DNA from: Montanilutibacter psychrotolerans
GTDB lineage: Bacteria > Pseudomonadota > Gammaproteobacteria > Xanthomonadales > Xanthomonadaceae
Length of the DNA stretch: 64,000 bases
Direction: 5' to 3'
Assembly (NCBI RefSeq): GCF_003719825.1
Contig: NZ_RIBS01000002.1
Coordinates: 677,202-741,201 of the forward strand
The position numbers were made by a program, and so were the translations under genes. Of the stretch, positions 1 to 8,294 are shown in pieces. The notes beneath the pieces were generated by a model. That model did not search any database and had not been told where the DNA came from. It saw only the letters and a list, made by a program, of their open reading frames with translations. Numbering within the stretch: position 1 is the stretch's first letter; each line of letters begins with the position of its first letter.

Positions 1-1
1 C

Positions 2-379
2 GTGAACGCGCACGGCACATCGACACCGCTCAACGATCCGGCCGAGACGCTGGCCATCAAGCGTGTGTTTGCGGCCAATGGGCACTACCGGCGCCTGGCG
101 GTTTCGTCCAACAAGTCGATGATCGGCCACCTCATTGCCGCCGCTGGCGCGCCCGAGTGCATCGCCACCGTGCTCGCCGTCGCGCAGGGCCGCGTGCCGC
201 CAACGCTGAACCTCACGAACCCCGACGCGCAGTGCGACCTCGACTACGTCCCCGGAAACGTGGCGCGCGCGCAGACCGTGCGTGCCGCGATCAGCAATTC
301 GTTTGGTTTCGGCGGACTAAACGCGACGATCGCCGTCCGCGCGCACCCCCTGGCTGAAGGAGTCTCCCATGCGTCCTGA
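2..379 (+). CDS. Beta-ketoacyl synthase (FabF/KS type), C-terminal part, cut by window edge
   Basis: This is the C-terminal third of a condensing enzyme that would extend an acyl chain held on an acyl carrier protein. The visible part carries two of the three catalytic motifs: HGTST with the first catalytic His near its start, and NKSMIGH with the Lys and second His about 40 residues later, followed by the GFGG loop near the C-terminus. The Cys nucleophile lies outside the window. Its last codons overlap the start of the next gene by 11 bases, so the two are translated from one message. It is the likely active KS partner of the degenerate ketosynthase that follows. The true start is not visible. 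Confidence 0.9.
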   Translation: MNAHGTSTPLNDPAETLAIKRVFAANGHYRRLAVSSNKSMIGHLIAAAGAPECIATVLAVAQGRVPPTLNLTNPDAQCDLDYVPGNVARAQTVRAAISNSFGFGGLNATIAVRAHPLAEGVSHAS

Positions 380-1661
380 GATGCCCGCCATCGCCCTGAC
401 CGGAATCGGCGCCGTGCTGCCGTCCGGGCTGGGCCACGAGGCGCTGTGGTCGGACTGGCAGCAGTCGCCGCCGACGCTCGGCCGCTTCGCGCACCCGTTG
501 CTGCGAACCTCGCGCATCGTCGCGTATGGCGCCGTGCCCGAGGACGCGCGCGCGGCGTCGCGCGACGCCGTGCCGTTCAAGTTGCGTCGCTACGGTACCG
601 ATCCCAGCCACTGGGCCGTGCACGCGGCCGGCCAGGCAATCGCCGATGCCGCGATCGCCTGGGACGACCTGCCCGAGGATCGCCGCGGCCTGTTCTCGGG
701 GCAGGGCGATTACAGCCATCCGGACATCGGCTCGCTGCGTGCCTCAGTGCAGGCCGCGCGCCAGCCCGGCGGCAAGCTCGACTACCGCGTCCTGGCGCGC
801 CAGGCGTTGTACCGCCGTGGCGCCGACCCGTTCATTTCGATCAAGGCCCTGGCCAACAACGCGCTCGCGTTGACCAGCCTGACCTACCGTTGTCGCGGCG
901 TGGGATGCGCGTTCGTGCAGAACGAGGCCGCCGGCATCGCCGCACTGCGCCGTGCGTTGTTCGAGCTGACCCATCACCGCTGCGATGCCGCGCTGGTCAT
1001 TGCCTGCGGCAGCTACGCCGAGCCGATCACGCTGGCCGAGCTGTGGCAACGCGGCCTGCTCGGCGATGCCGACGCGGTCCCCGAGGTGCTGGCCGGCTTC
1101 GATGCCGGCGCGCGCGGCAGCGTGCTGGGCGAGGGCGCCGTGGCGCTGTTGCTGGAGCGCACGGACGACGTGCACGCACGTGGCGGTCGCGTTCGCGCGG
1201 TGTTGCATTCGGCGCGCGGCCACGCAGCACGCAACCCGCGTCCCGAACGCGTGTCGGACGCAGACGAGGGCACTGGCCACGCGGCCTTGCTCGCACACCT
1301 GCCCACGCTGGCAGGCACTAGCGCGGTGCTGGCCGACGGCCGCGGCCACGTCGCGCTGGATAGCCGCGAGGCCAACCAACTTGCCCGGCACCTTCCGACG
1401 GGCACTGCGGTGTCGTCGTTGCGCGCCAGCACCGGCGTGGTGCCTGCGGCCGGTGCGCTGGCCGATGTCGCGATGGCCGCACAGGTGCTGGGCCACGACC
1501 TGCTGCCGCCGATCCGCGGATTGGTCGACCCGGTGGTTTCCGACGGCCGCGTCGACTGGGTCACCGGCCCGGCGCGCGCTCAGCGCTTCGATCACGTGCT
1601 CTGCATGCAGCAGGGCTACTCCGGCTTTTCCTCCGCCGTCACGGTCAGCCGTGCGGCATGA
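369..1661 (+). CDS. Ketosynthase-like protein without catalytic histidines (chain-length-factor type)
   Basis: The 430-residue protein has the thiolase/ketosynthase fold pattern from its start ([12 protein letters not shown]) but the catalytic sites are altered. The HGTGT motif is replaced by ADGRGH, and the late GH motif reads STGVVPAAG, so both active-site histidines are missing. The nucleophile region reads [10 protein letters not shown] and is not a normal TAC(S/A) site. This is how chain-length factors look in type II polyketide and aryl-polyene systems, where they pair with an active KS. The start at 369 has a GAAGGAG ribosome site 7 bases upstream. The gene overlaps both neighbours. 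A structural KS-beta role is an inference. Confidence 0.8.
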   Translation: MRPEMPAIALTGIGAVLPSGLGHEALWSDWQQSPPTLGRFAHPLLRTSRIVAYGAVPEDARAASRDAVPFKLRRYGTDPSHWAVHAAGQAIADAAIAWDDLPEDRRGLFSGQGDYSHPDIGSLRASVQAARQPGGKLDYRVLARQALYRRGADPFISIKALANNALALTSLTYRCRGVGCAFVQNEAAGIAALRRALFELTHHRCDAALVIACGSYAEPITLAELWQRGLLGDADAVPEVLAGFDAGARGSVLGEGAVALLLERTDDVHARGGRVRAVLHSARGHAARNPRPERVSDADEGTGHAALLAHLPTLAGTSAVLADGRGHVALDSREANQLARHLPTGTAVSSLRASTGVVPAAGALADVAMAAQVLGHDLLPPIRGLVDPVVSDGRVDWVTGPARAQRFDHVLCMQQGYSGFSSAVTVSRAA

Positions 1662-4579
1662 ACCAGACGAATCCGATGACTGAACGTTACGAACGGTATG
1701 TGAAACCGCAGATGGCGAAAGTGCTGCGCGCCATTGGCCTGGACATCAACTACCAGCGCGCTGTCGGCAATCACCTCTACTACTGCGACGAGCACGGCCA
1801 GGAGCGCGAGGTACTCGATTTCCTCGGCGGATACGGCGCGGTGCTGCTTGGCCACAACCCACCGCAGATCCTCGACGCTGCCCGTGCGATGCTCGACGCG
1901 CAGGTGCCGGTGCATGCGCAGTTCTCGCTGCGCGGCCGCTCCGGTGAGCTCGCCGAGGCACTCAGCCGGATCGTGGTTCGCGACAGCGGATCGGACGTCG
2001 ACTTCGTGACCACCTTCGCCAACACCGGCGCGGAGGCCATCGAAGCGGCGATCAAGCACGCCGAGCTCGAGCGCGTGCTCAAGCTCGATCGCCTGCTGGA
2101 TGCGATCACGCTGAACATCGAGCGGGTGCGCGAGGCGATTCGCCGCGGCGAGGTGGAGATTCCGCACGATCTGTACGAAGCCACCGACATGCGCGAGTGG
2201 GTCTTCGACGTGCGCAGCTTTGACGACCTGATCGTCGCGCTGATCAACCACAACAGCCGGGAGCTCGCCCGGCGGCCGATTTTCGTCGCGCTGGAGAAGT
2301 CGTTCCACGGCAAGCTGGCCAGCAGCGTGCAGCTGACGTGGAACAAGAACTTCCGCCGCGCGTTCCAGTTTCTGGGCCTGAAGACCCGCTTCGTGGCCAT
2401 GAACGATGCCGACGCGCTCGACCGGATCACCAGCGAGGAAGAGAGCGAACTGTTCGATCTGGACATCGTCGACGGCCAGGTGGCGCTGGTGCGTCGCACG
2501 TTGCCGCAGTACGCGGCCTTCCTGATCGAGCCGATCCAGGGCGAGGGTGGCATCCACGAGGTCAGTCCCGAGTTTGCACGTGCGGTGCGGCGCTTCTGCA
2601 ACCTGCACGACTGTCCATTGGTCATCGATGAGATCCAGAGCGGCATGGGCCGGAGCGGGCGCTTTCTTGCGTCGGCCCAGGTGGGTCTGCGCGGCGACTA
2701 CTACACGCTGTCGAAGGCGCTCGGCGGCGGAATCGCCAAGCTGTCCGCGCTGCTGGTTCGCAGCGATCGCTACCAGAAGGACTTCGGCCTGATTCACAGT
2801 TCGACATTCGCCGAGGACGACTTCTCCGCCGGCGTGGCGTTGGCCGTTCTCGATGCGCTTGAAGCCAACGACGGGGCGCTGTACCAGCAGGCCGAAGCGC
2901 GCGGGGACGCGCTTCGCCAGGCGTTGGAAGTGCTGCGTGCGCGCTTTCCGGATGTCATCCGCGAAGTGCGCGGGCGCGGGCTGTTCCTCGGTGTCGAGTT
3001 CCACCCACGCGACAACGCCTCCTCGCAGATCCTGCGCACCACCGCGTACGCCGAATCACTGGGCTACTTCCTGTCGGGCTATCTGCTGCGCAGCGAAGGC
3101 ATTCGCGTGGCGCCGACTGGCAGCGCGCCGAACGTGCTTCGCCTCGAACCCTCGCTGCACATCGACGACGCCGACATCGCGCGACTGGTCGCCGCGCTCG
3201 AGCGCGTCTGCCGCATCCTGCAGGCCGAGGACACGCTGCACCTGGTGTTTCCATTGAGCTCGCCGCAGCGCGAGGCACCGCGCCGCGACATCCAGGCGTT
3301 CGGCGGCGAGCCCGTGGCGGTGCCGGGCGAGGATGCGGCTGGGCAGCTTCGGCATGCCGATCCGATCCGACCGGCGCGCAAGGTCGCGTTCGTCAATCAC
3401 CTGATCAGCCCGGACTGGTTGCGGCAGGTCGAACCCGCGCTCGCTGGCATGGCCGATGACGAGTTGCGTCGCTTCGTGTTGAACATGGCGGCGGTCAAGA
3501 AGAGCGCGCCGTACGCCCCGGTGCGCATCCGCTCGCCACTGGGTCCGGCGGTGGACTTCATGCTGTACCCGCTGTGCGTGGCGTCCGAGCAGATGGGCGG
3601 ATGGCTGTCGCGCGGCGAGCTCGACGAGATCCGCGACGACGTCGATGATCGCATCCGCGCCGCGCAGGAGGACGGCTGCGAGATCGCCGGCCTCGGCATG
3701 TACACGTCCATCGTGACCAACAACTGCACCGCGTTGTCGGTGCCGGAGATGGGACTGACCTCGGGCAATGCATTGACGGTGGCGATGTCGCTGGAGGCGC
3801 TGGAGCATGCGCTCGCCGAACAGGGCCGCAACTGGAACGAAATCGACCTGGCGATCGTCGGTGCCGCCGGCAACATCGCCTCGACGTACGCGGCGATGCT
3901 TGCCGAGCGCGTCGGTCGCCTGACCCTGGTCGGCAGTGGGCGCGATGGTTCGCGGCAACGCGTACTGCGCACGGTGTACGCGGTCTACGAGTCTGCCTGG
4001 CAGTCGCTGTTGTCCGGGACGTCGCAGCCGCAGGGCATCGTCGCGCGGCTGCTCGACGAGCCGCTGGCCCGGCAGTGGCTGCGTGATGGCGCGCCGCCAC
4101 GCGAGCGCGGTCGCCTGTTGCACGAATCGCTGGTGGCCCGACACGGTCACGATCCGTACGTGGTCGTCGCGCCGGGACCGGAAGTGGTTCGCGATGCCCA
4201 TGCGGTGCTGTGCGCGGCCAACGCGCCCGAGCCGTTCCTCGAAGCCGACGTGTTCGGCCGCGACGCGATCGTGTGCGACGTGGCCGTGCCGCACAACGTT
4301 CGTGCCGCTTCGCTCGCCGCCCGCCCGGACGTGACCTACCTGCAGGGCGGCATCGTCGCCACGCCCAACGGCGAAAGCCTCGATCCTGGCGCGCGCGCCT
4401 TCCTTGGCGCCGGACAGATCTACGCGTGCATGGCCGAGACCGCGGTGCTCGGTCTCAGCGGCCATCGCGGCCATTACTCATACGGCGCCATCACGCCGCA
4501 GCAGGTTCGGGAGATCGCCGCGCTCGCGAAGCTGCACGGCTTCCGGCTCGCCGAATTCAAGCGAGGCAGTTCACTGTGA
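1658..4579 (+). CDS. Fused class-III aminotransferase and acyl-thioester reductase-like protein
   Basis: This 973-residue protein joins two enzymes. Residues of about 40-510 are a class-III PLP aminotransferase with the VIDEIQSGMGRSG motif and the PLP lysine at residue 353 in LSKALGGG. Residues of about 570-960 resemble the reductase half of long-chain acyl-ACP reductases, with GMYTSIVTNN near residue 680 and a Rossmann VGAAGNIAS loop near residue 735. A reductase would release the acyl chain as an aldehyde and the aminotransferase would convert it to an amine, as in the PigE/TamH logic of the prodiginine and tambjamine pathways. The start overlaps the previous stop as ATGA. An ATG six codons later is an alternative start. 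The substrate is unknown. Confidence 0.8.
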   Translation: MNQTNPMTERYERYVKPQMAKVLRAIGLDINYQRAVGNHLYYCDEHGQEREVLDFLGGYGAVLLGHNPPQILDAARAMLDAQVPVHAQFSLRGRSGELAEALSRIVVRDSGSDVDFVTTFANTGAEAIEAAIKHAELERVLKLDRLLDAITLNIERVREAIRRGEVEIPHDLYEATDMREWVFDVRSFDDLIVALINHNSRELARRPIFVALEKSFHGKLASSVQLTWNKNFRRAFQFLGLKTRFVAMNDADALDRITSEEESELFDLDIVDGQVALVRRTLPQYAAFLIEPIQGEGGIHEVSPEFARAVRRFCNLHDCPLVIDEIQSGMGRSGRFLASAQVGLRGDYYTLSKALGGGIAKLSALLVRSDRYQKDFGLIHSSTFAEDDFSAGVALAVLDALEANDGALYQQAEARGDALRQALEVLRARFPDVIREVRGRGLFLGVEFHPRDNASSQILRTTAYAESLGYFLSGYLLRSEGIRVAPTGSAPNVLRLEPSLHIDDADIARLVAALERVCRILQAEDTLHLVFPLSSPQREAPRRDIQAFGGEPVAVPGEDAAGQLRHADPIRPARKVAFVNHLISPDWLRQVEPALAGMADDELRRFVLNMAAVKKSAPYAPVRIRSPLGPAVDFMLYPLCVASEQMGGWLSRGELDEIRDDVDDRIRAAQEDGCEIAGLGMYTSIVTNNCTALSVPEMGLTSGNALTVAMSLEALEHALAEQGRNWNEIDLAIVGAAGNIASTYAAMLAERVGRLTLVGSGRDGSRQRVLRTVYAVYESAWQSLLSGTSQPQGIVARLLDEPLARQWLRDGAPPRERGRLLHESLVARHGHDPYVVVAPGPEVVRDAHAVLCAANAPEPFLEADVFGRDAIVCDVAVPHNVRAASLAARPDVTYLQGGIVATPNGESLDPGARAFLGAGQIYACMAETAVLGLSGHRGHYSYGAITPQQVREIAALAKLHGFRLAEFKRGSSL

Positions 4580-5391
4580 ACACCCATGCCATGAACGCCC
4601 AATTCGATGACGCAACTCGGGTTGCTCGGTCCGAGGTTCCCTCGGGTGTCCTCGCAGGGCAGGTGGCCCTGGTCACCGGCGCGAGCCGCGGCATTGGTCG
4701 TGCGATCGCGCTGCGGTTTGCTGCCGAGGGCGCCGACATCGCGCTGCACTACCGCTCCGACGAAGTGTTGGCCGCCGAGGTCGCCGACCACATCCGTGCA
4801 CTGGGCCGGCGCGTCTGTTGCTACCGCGCCGATCTGGCCGCCGAAGGTGGGGTCGAGCAGCTCGCCCAGGCATTCGACAACGATTTCGAACGCCTCGACA
4901 TCCTGGTCAACAACGCCGGCGTAACCCGCGACAACCTGCTGCTGGCGATGAGCGATGCCGAACTAACGGAGGTGATCGACACCAACCTGCTGGCACCGAT
5001 CCGGCTGACCCGCGCGGTGGCGATGACCATGCTGCGCCGTCGCTACGGGCGCATCGTCAACATCTCCTCGTCGGCGGCCAGCAAGCCCGGGCGCGGCCAG
5101 GCCAACTACGCCGCGGCCAAGGGCGGGCTGGAGGCGTTCACCAAGGCATTGGCCGTCGAGCTGGCGCCGCGTGGCGTGCTGGTCAATGCCGTGGCGCCGG
5201 GCGTAATCGAGACCGAGATGTCCGCGCGTGTTCGCGAGCACGGTGAGGAGGAGATCCTCTCGCGCCTGCTGCTCAAGCGTTACGCCACGCCGGAGGAGGT
5301 CGCCGACGCGGTGCTGTACCTCGCAAGCCCTCGCAACCAATACGTCACCGGCGAGATCCTGCATCTCGACGGTGGCTTGAAGATGGCATGA
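4576..5391 (+). CDS. Short-chain dehydrogenase, FabG-like 3-ketoacyl reductase
   Basis: This is a classical SDR of about 271 residues. It has the NAD(P)-binding motif TGASRGIGRA, the NNAG motif, the catalytic Ser in NISSSAA, and YxxxK in YAAAKGG. It most resembles FabG-type 3-oxoacyl-ACP reductases and probably reduces the keto group made by the KS pair. The GTG at 4576 overlaps the previous stop as GTGA, which suggests translational coupling; an ATG at 4591 is a possible alternative. The following gene starts inside its stop codon (ATGA). A housekeeping fabG role is unlikely given the cluster context. Confidence 0.85.
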   Translation: MNTHAMNAQFDDATRVARSEVPSGVLAGQVALVTGASRGIGRAIALRFAAEGADIALHYRSDEVLAAEVADHIRALGRRVCCYRADLAAEGGVEQLAQAFDNDFERLDILVNNAGVTRDNLLLAMSDAELTEVIDTNLLAPIRLTRAVAMTMLRRRYGRIVNISSSAASKPGRGQANYAAAKGGLEAFTKALAVELAPRGVLVNAVAPGVIETEMSARVREHGEEEILSRLLLKRYATPEEVADAVLYLASPRNQYVTGEILHLDGGLKMA

Positions 5392-6161
5392 ACGCGCCTG
5401 CCGACAGCGCCCGCACCGTCGTGGTCACCGGGGCGGCAATGGGCATCGGCGCTGCCATCGCGCGTGGCTTCGCGGGACCGGGGCAACGCCTGCTGCTGCT
5501 CGATCGTGAGGCCGATGCCTTGGCCTGCCTGGCGCAGGAGTGCCGCGAACGCGGTGCCGATGTCACGATCCTGGTCGTCGATTTCGCCGGCGACGCGTGG
5601 CTTGCCCAGCTGCGACCGATGTTGCAGTCACTGGGTGGCATCGACGTGCTGGTCAACAACGCCGGCATCGCCCCGGAGAACGAGCCGGACGATGACGCCA
5701 CCTGGCGACAGGTGATGACGATCAATCTCGACGCGCCGGTTCAGCTCACCGCTGCGTGCCTGGAGCGGATGGGCGGCGGCGCGCGGATCATCAACATCGC
5801 CTCGGTACTGGGCCGCGTGGGCAAGGTGCGCAATACCGCCTACTGCGCGTCGAAACATGGCCTGCTGGGCTACACGAAGGCGCTGGCCCTCGACCTGGCG
5901 GCGCGTGGCATCACCGTCAACGCCGTGTTGCCGGGCTGGGTGGACACGCCGATGCTGCGCCGCGAGCTGGCAACCCAGGCGCAGCACCTGGGCAGTGCGC
6001 CAGAGCAGGTGCTGCGCAATGCGCGTCGCCAGGTGCCGCTCAAACGCTTCGTTCGCGAGGAAGAAGTCGCCGCGATGGTGACCTACCTGGCGACCGCCGC
6101 TGCGGCGGGCGTCACGGCCCAGGGGTTCGTGGTCGATGGGGGTGCGACGTGCGGCATGTGA
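5388..6161 (+). CDS. Short-chain dehydrogenase/reductase
   Basis: This 257-residue SDR is distinct from the FabG-like one before it. It shows TGAAMGIGAA for cofactor binding, NNAGIAPEN, the catalytic Ser in NIASVLG, and YCASK with the catalytic Tyr and Lys. It ends with the usual FVVDGGATCGM tail. It may perform a second reduction or oxidation on the same product, for example on the aldehyde or alcohol level; the substrate cannot be read from sequence. It is coupled to its neighbours by a 4-base overlap upstream and an overlap of about 13 bases downstream. Confidence 0.85.
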   Translation: MNAPADSARTVVVTGAAMGIGAAIARGFAGPGQRLLLLDREADALACLAQECRERGADVTILVVDFAGDAWLAQLRPMLQSLGGIDVLVNNAGIAPENEPDDDATWRQVMTINLDAPVQLTAACLERMGGGARIINIASVLGRVGKVRNTAYCASKHGLLGYTKALALDLAARGITVNAVLPGWVDTPMLRRELATQAQHLGSAPEQVLRNARRQVPLKRFVREEEVAAMVTYLATAAAAGVTAQGFVVDGGATCGM

Positions 6162-7411
6162 CGCGGCTGGCATTGCTTGCCGGCATGGTCGCGGGAGCCT
6201 CGTCCGTGGCGCTCCCGGTGCACGCCTTCAACGGCTCGGTCAGCGGCGTCGTCTCGCAGGGGCGCGGTGGCGATGCCTACGAGCGCGGCGTCACCGTAAA
6301 GATCGCCCACCAGGCCTCGCTCGGTGGTGGGGTGCAACTGCGCGCCGAAGGTCGCTATCGCTACAACGCCGCCGCCTGCGACGACCGCTGGAGCGACGCC
6401 ACCTGCGACGCGTACCGCAGCGATGCTGACTGGCGCGAGCTGTACCTGTCGCGGGACATCGGCAGCTGGCAGGTTTCGGCCGGGCTGCAGCAGGTGGTGT
6501 GGGGCAGGGCCGACAACCTGCGCGTGTTCGACCTGGTCAATCCGCTCGACCTGCGCGACTTCGTCTTGCCCGATCTGGGTGAGTACCGCATCGCGACGCC
6601 GATGGTGCGAGCGCTGGGCACCGCAGGCGACTGGACGGTGGAAGCACTGTGGCAGCCGTACTTCACGCCGCACGACTACGCCGCGACCGGATCTGCCTAC
6701 GATCTGGGCATCGATGCGCGATTCGCCGCGACCGGCCTGGTGACGCGCGACGCGCGACGACCGCGCCGCGACGGTACGGCGGGCGAGGCCGGCGTGCAGC
6801 TGTCGACCACGCGAGGCGCGCTCGACATCAGTCTGTTGGGCTACACCGGCTACAACGACGATCCGGTCTACGCGCTCGAACTGGACGACCCGGTGCAGCC
6901 CGCGGTACGCGGGCAGTTTCGTCGCCACGCCACCGTGGGCGCCGGGCTCGCCTATGCATTCGATGGCGGCTGGGTTGCGCGTGGCGAGGCCACCTGGTCG
7001 CCAGACGCGCCCGTGTCCGATCTCGGTGGCACGTCGCCGCGTCGCGCGGCAACGACAAACCTGCTGGTGGGGCTCGACTACCAGTGGCGCGACTGGGTGC
7101 TGTCCGCGCAGGCCAGCGACCGGCACATCGCGTCGTGGGATGCCGCGATGGCCACGACCGAGCGCGCCGCCGTTCTCAGCCTGTCGGCGACCGGCAGCAG
7201 CCATGCCGGACGGATGAGCCATCGCCTTGCCTACACCGTGATGCCGCAGGCCGGCGACGGTGCGTGGCTGCAATGGCGCAGTGCCTACCAGTTCAACGAT
7301 CACTGGCAGGTCGAAGCCAATCTCGACCTGCTCGACGGCGCCGACACCGGCTTCTTTGGTCAGTTCCGGGAGCGCGATCGTCTGCGCCTGGAGCTGCGTC
7401 GCCAGTTCTGA
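6149..7411 (+). CDS. DUF1302-type outer-membrane beta-barrel protein
   Basis: This is a predicted 420-residue protein with an N-terminal signal peptide (VTRLALLAGMVAGASS, cleaved near PVHAFNG) and alternating hydrophobic strands ending in an aromatic residue (RRQF), as in outer-membrane barrels. The motif WGRADNLRVFDLVNPLDLRD near residue 125 is typical of the DUF1302 family, whose members are often encoded beside RND/MMPL exporters. I chose GTG 6149 because a GGGG stretch lies just upstream; GTG 6158 is equally possible. It overlaps the preceding SDR gene. It may receive or gate the exported product at the outer membrane, which is inference. Confidence 0.7.
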   Translation: MRHVTRLALLAGMVAGASSVALPVHAFNGSVSGVVSQGRGGDAYERGVTVKIAHQASLGGGVQLRAEGRYRYNAAACDDRWSDATCDAYRSDADWRELYLSRDIGSWQVSAGLQQVVWGRADNLRVFDLVNPLDLRDFVLPDLGEYRIATPMVRALGTAGDWTVEALWQPYFTPHDYAATGSAYDLGIDARFAATGLVTRDARRPRRDGTAGEAGVQLSTTRGALDISLLGYTGYNDDPVYALELDDPVQPAVRGQFRRHATVGAGLAYAFDGGWVARGEATWSPDAPVSDLGGTSPRRAATTNLLVGLDYQWRDWVLSAQASDRHIASWDAAMATTERAAVLSLSATGSSHAGRMSHRLAYTVMPQAGDGAWLQWRSAYQFNDHWQVEANLDLLDGADTGFFGQFRERDRLRLELRRQF

Positions 7412-7454
7412 ACGCGGCCCGCCGCGACCCCATGCGAAGACAAGGAGAACCACG

Positions 7455-8294
7455 ATGAACATCCGCAAGACCCTGCTGACCGCCGCGCTGTTGGCCGGCG
7501 CCGGCGTCGCCGCGGCGGCCGGCACCGCGCCGCCGGCGGCCGCTCCCAACGCCGACACCCTGATGCGCGCGGTCCGTGCCCGAAACGACGGCCGGGATGT
7601 GTACTCCGACGTCAAGCTGGTGCTGGTCGACGAACGCGGCGGCCGCCGGGTGCGCGAGCTGCGCTACCTGCAGAAGGACTACGGCGCCGACGAAAAACTG
7701 ACGCTGTACTTCACCACGCCCAACGACGTGCGCGGCGTGGGCTTCCAGAGCTTCACCTACGACGAGCGCGCCGGGCGCAGCGACGACCAGTGGATCTACC
7801 TGCCGGCGTTTCGCCAGGTGCGTCGCATCGCCTCGGCCGACAAGCGCGGCAGCTTCATGGGCAGCGAGTTCTCCTACATCGATCTGGAGAAGCTGCGTGT
7901 CACCGACTACCGCCAGCGCACCACCGGCGAGGCGACCGTGCTCGGTCGTGCCTGCTGGACCGTGGAACGCACGCCGGTCAACGACGAGGTGATCGCGCGA
8001 ACCGGTTATCACAAGACGGTCGTGTGGGTGGACAAGGCGACCAACGTGGTCCTGAAGCAGACCTACTACGACGCCAAGGGAATCCTGTTCAAGCAGATGG
8101 ACGTGGCACGCGTCGAGCAGGTCGGTGGCATCTGGACGGTGATGCAGAGCGACATGCACGACCGCGTCAGCAACAAGCGCTCCAGCCTGGTGTTCAGCAA
8201 CGTGCGCTACGACGTCGGCCTGGCCGACAAGCTGTTCGCGCAATCCATTCTCAAGACCGGAGTCGGCGATGCAGACCTACCTGCGGTTCGTTGA
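7455..8294 (+). CDS. Outer-membrane lipoprotein-sorting (LolA-like) periplasmic protein
   Basis: This 279-residue protein starts with a signal peptide (KTLLTAALLAGAGVAAAAG) and belongs to the LolA-like family (PF17131 type) that binds lipids in a half-barrel fold. Typical family stretches are DERAGRSDDQWIYLPA, KRGSFMGSEFSY and the late WTVMQSDMHD region. AAGGAG lies 8 bases before the ATG. The gene overlaps the RND gene by 26 bases. Proteins of this family next to MMPL exporters are thought to shuttle hydrophobic cargo across the periplasm, so it is the likely bridge between the inner-membrane pump and the barrel encoded upstream. Confidence 0.85.
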   Translation: MNIRKTLLTAALLAGAGVAAAAGTAPPAAAPNADTLMRAVRARNDGRDVYSDVKLVLVDERGGRRVRELRYLQKDYGADEKLTLYFTTPNDVRGVGFQSFTYDERAGRSDDQWIYLPAFRQVRRIASADKRGSFMGSEFSYIDLEKLRVTDYRQRTTGEATVLGRACWTVERTPVNDEVIARTGYHKTVVWVDKATNVVLKQTYYDAKGILFKQMDVARVEQVGGIWTVMQSDMHDRVSNKRSSLVFSNVRYDVGLADKLFAQSILKTGVGDADLPAVR

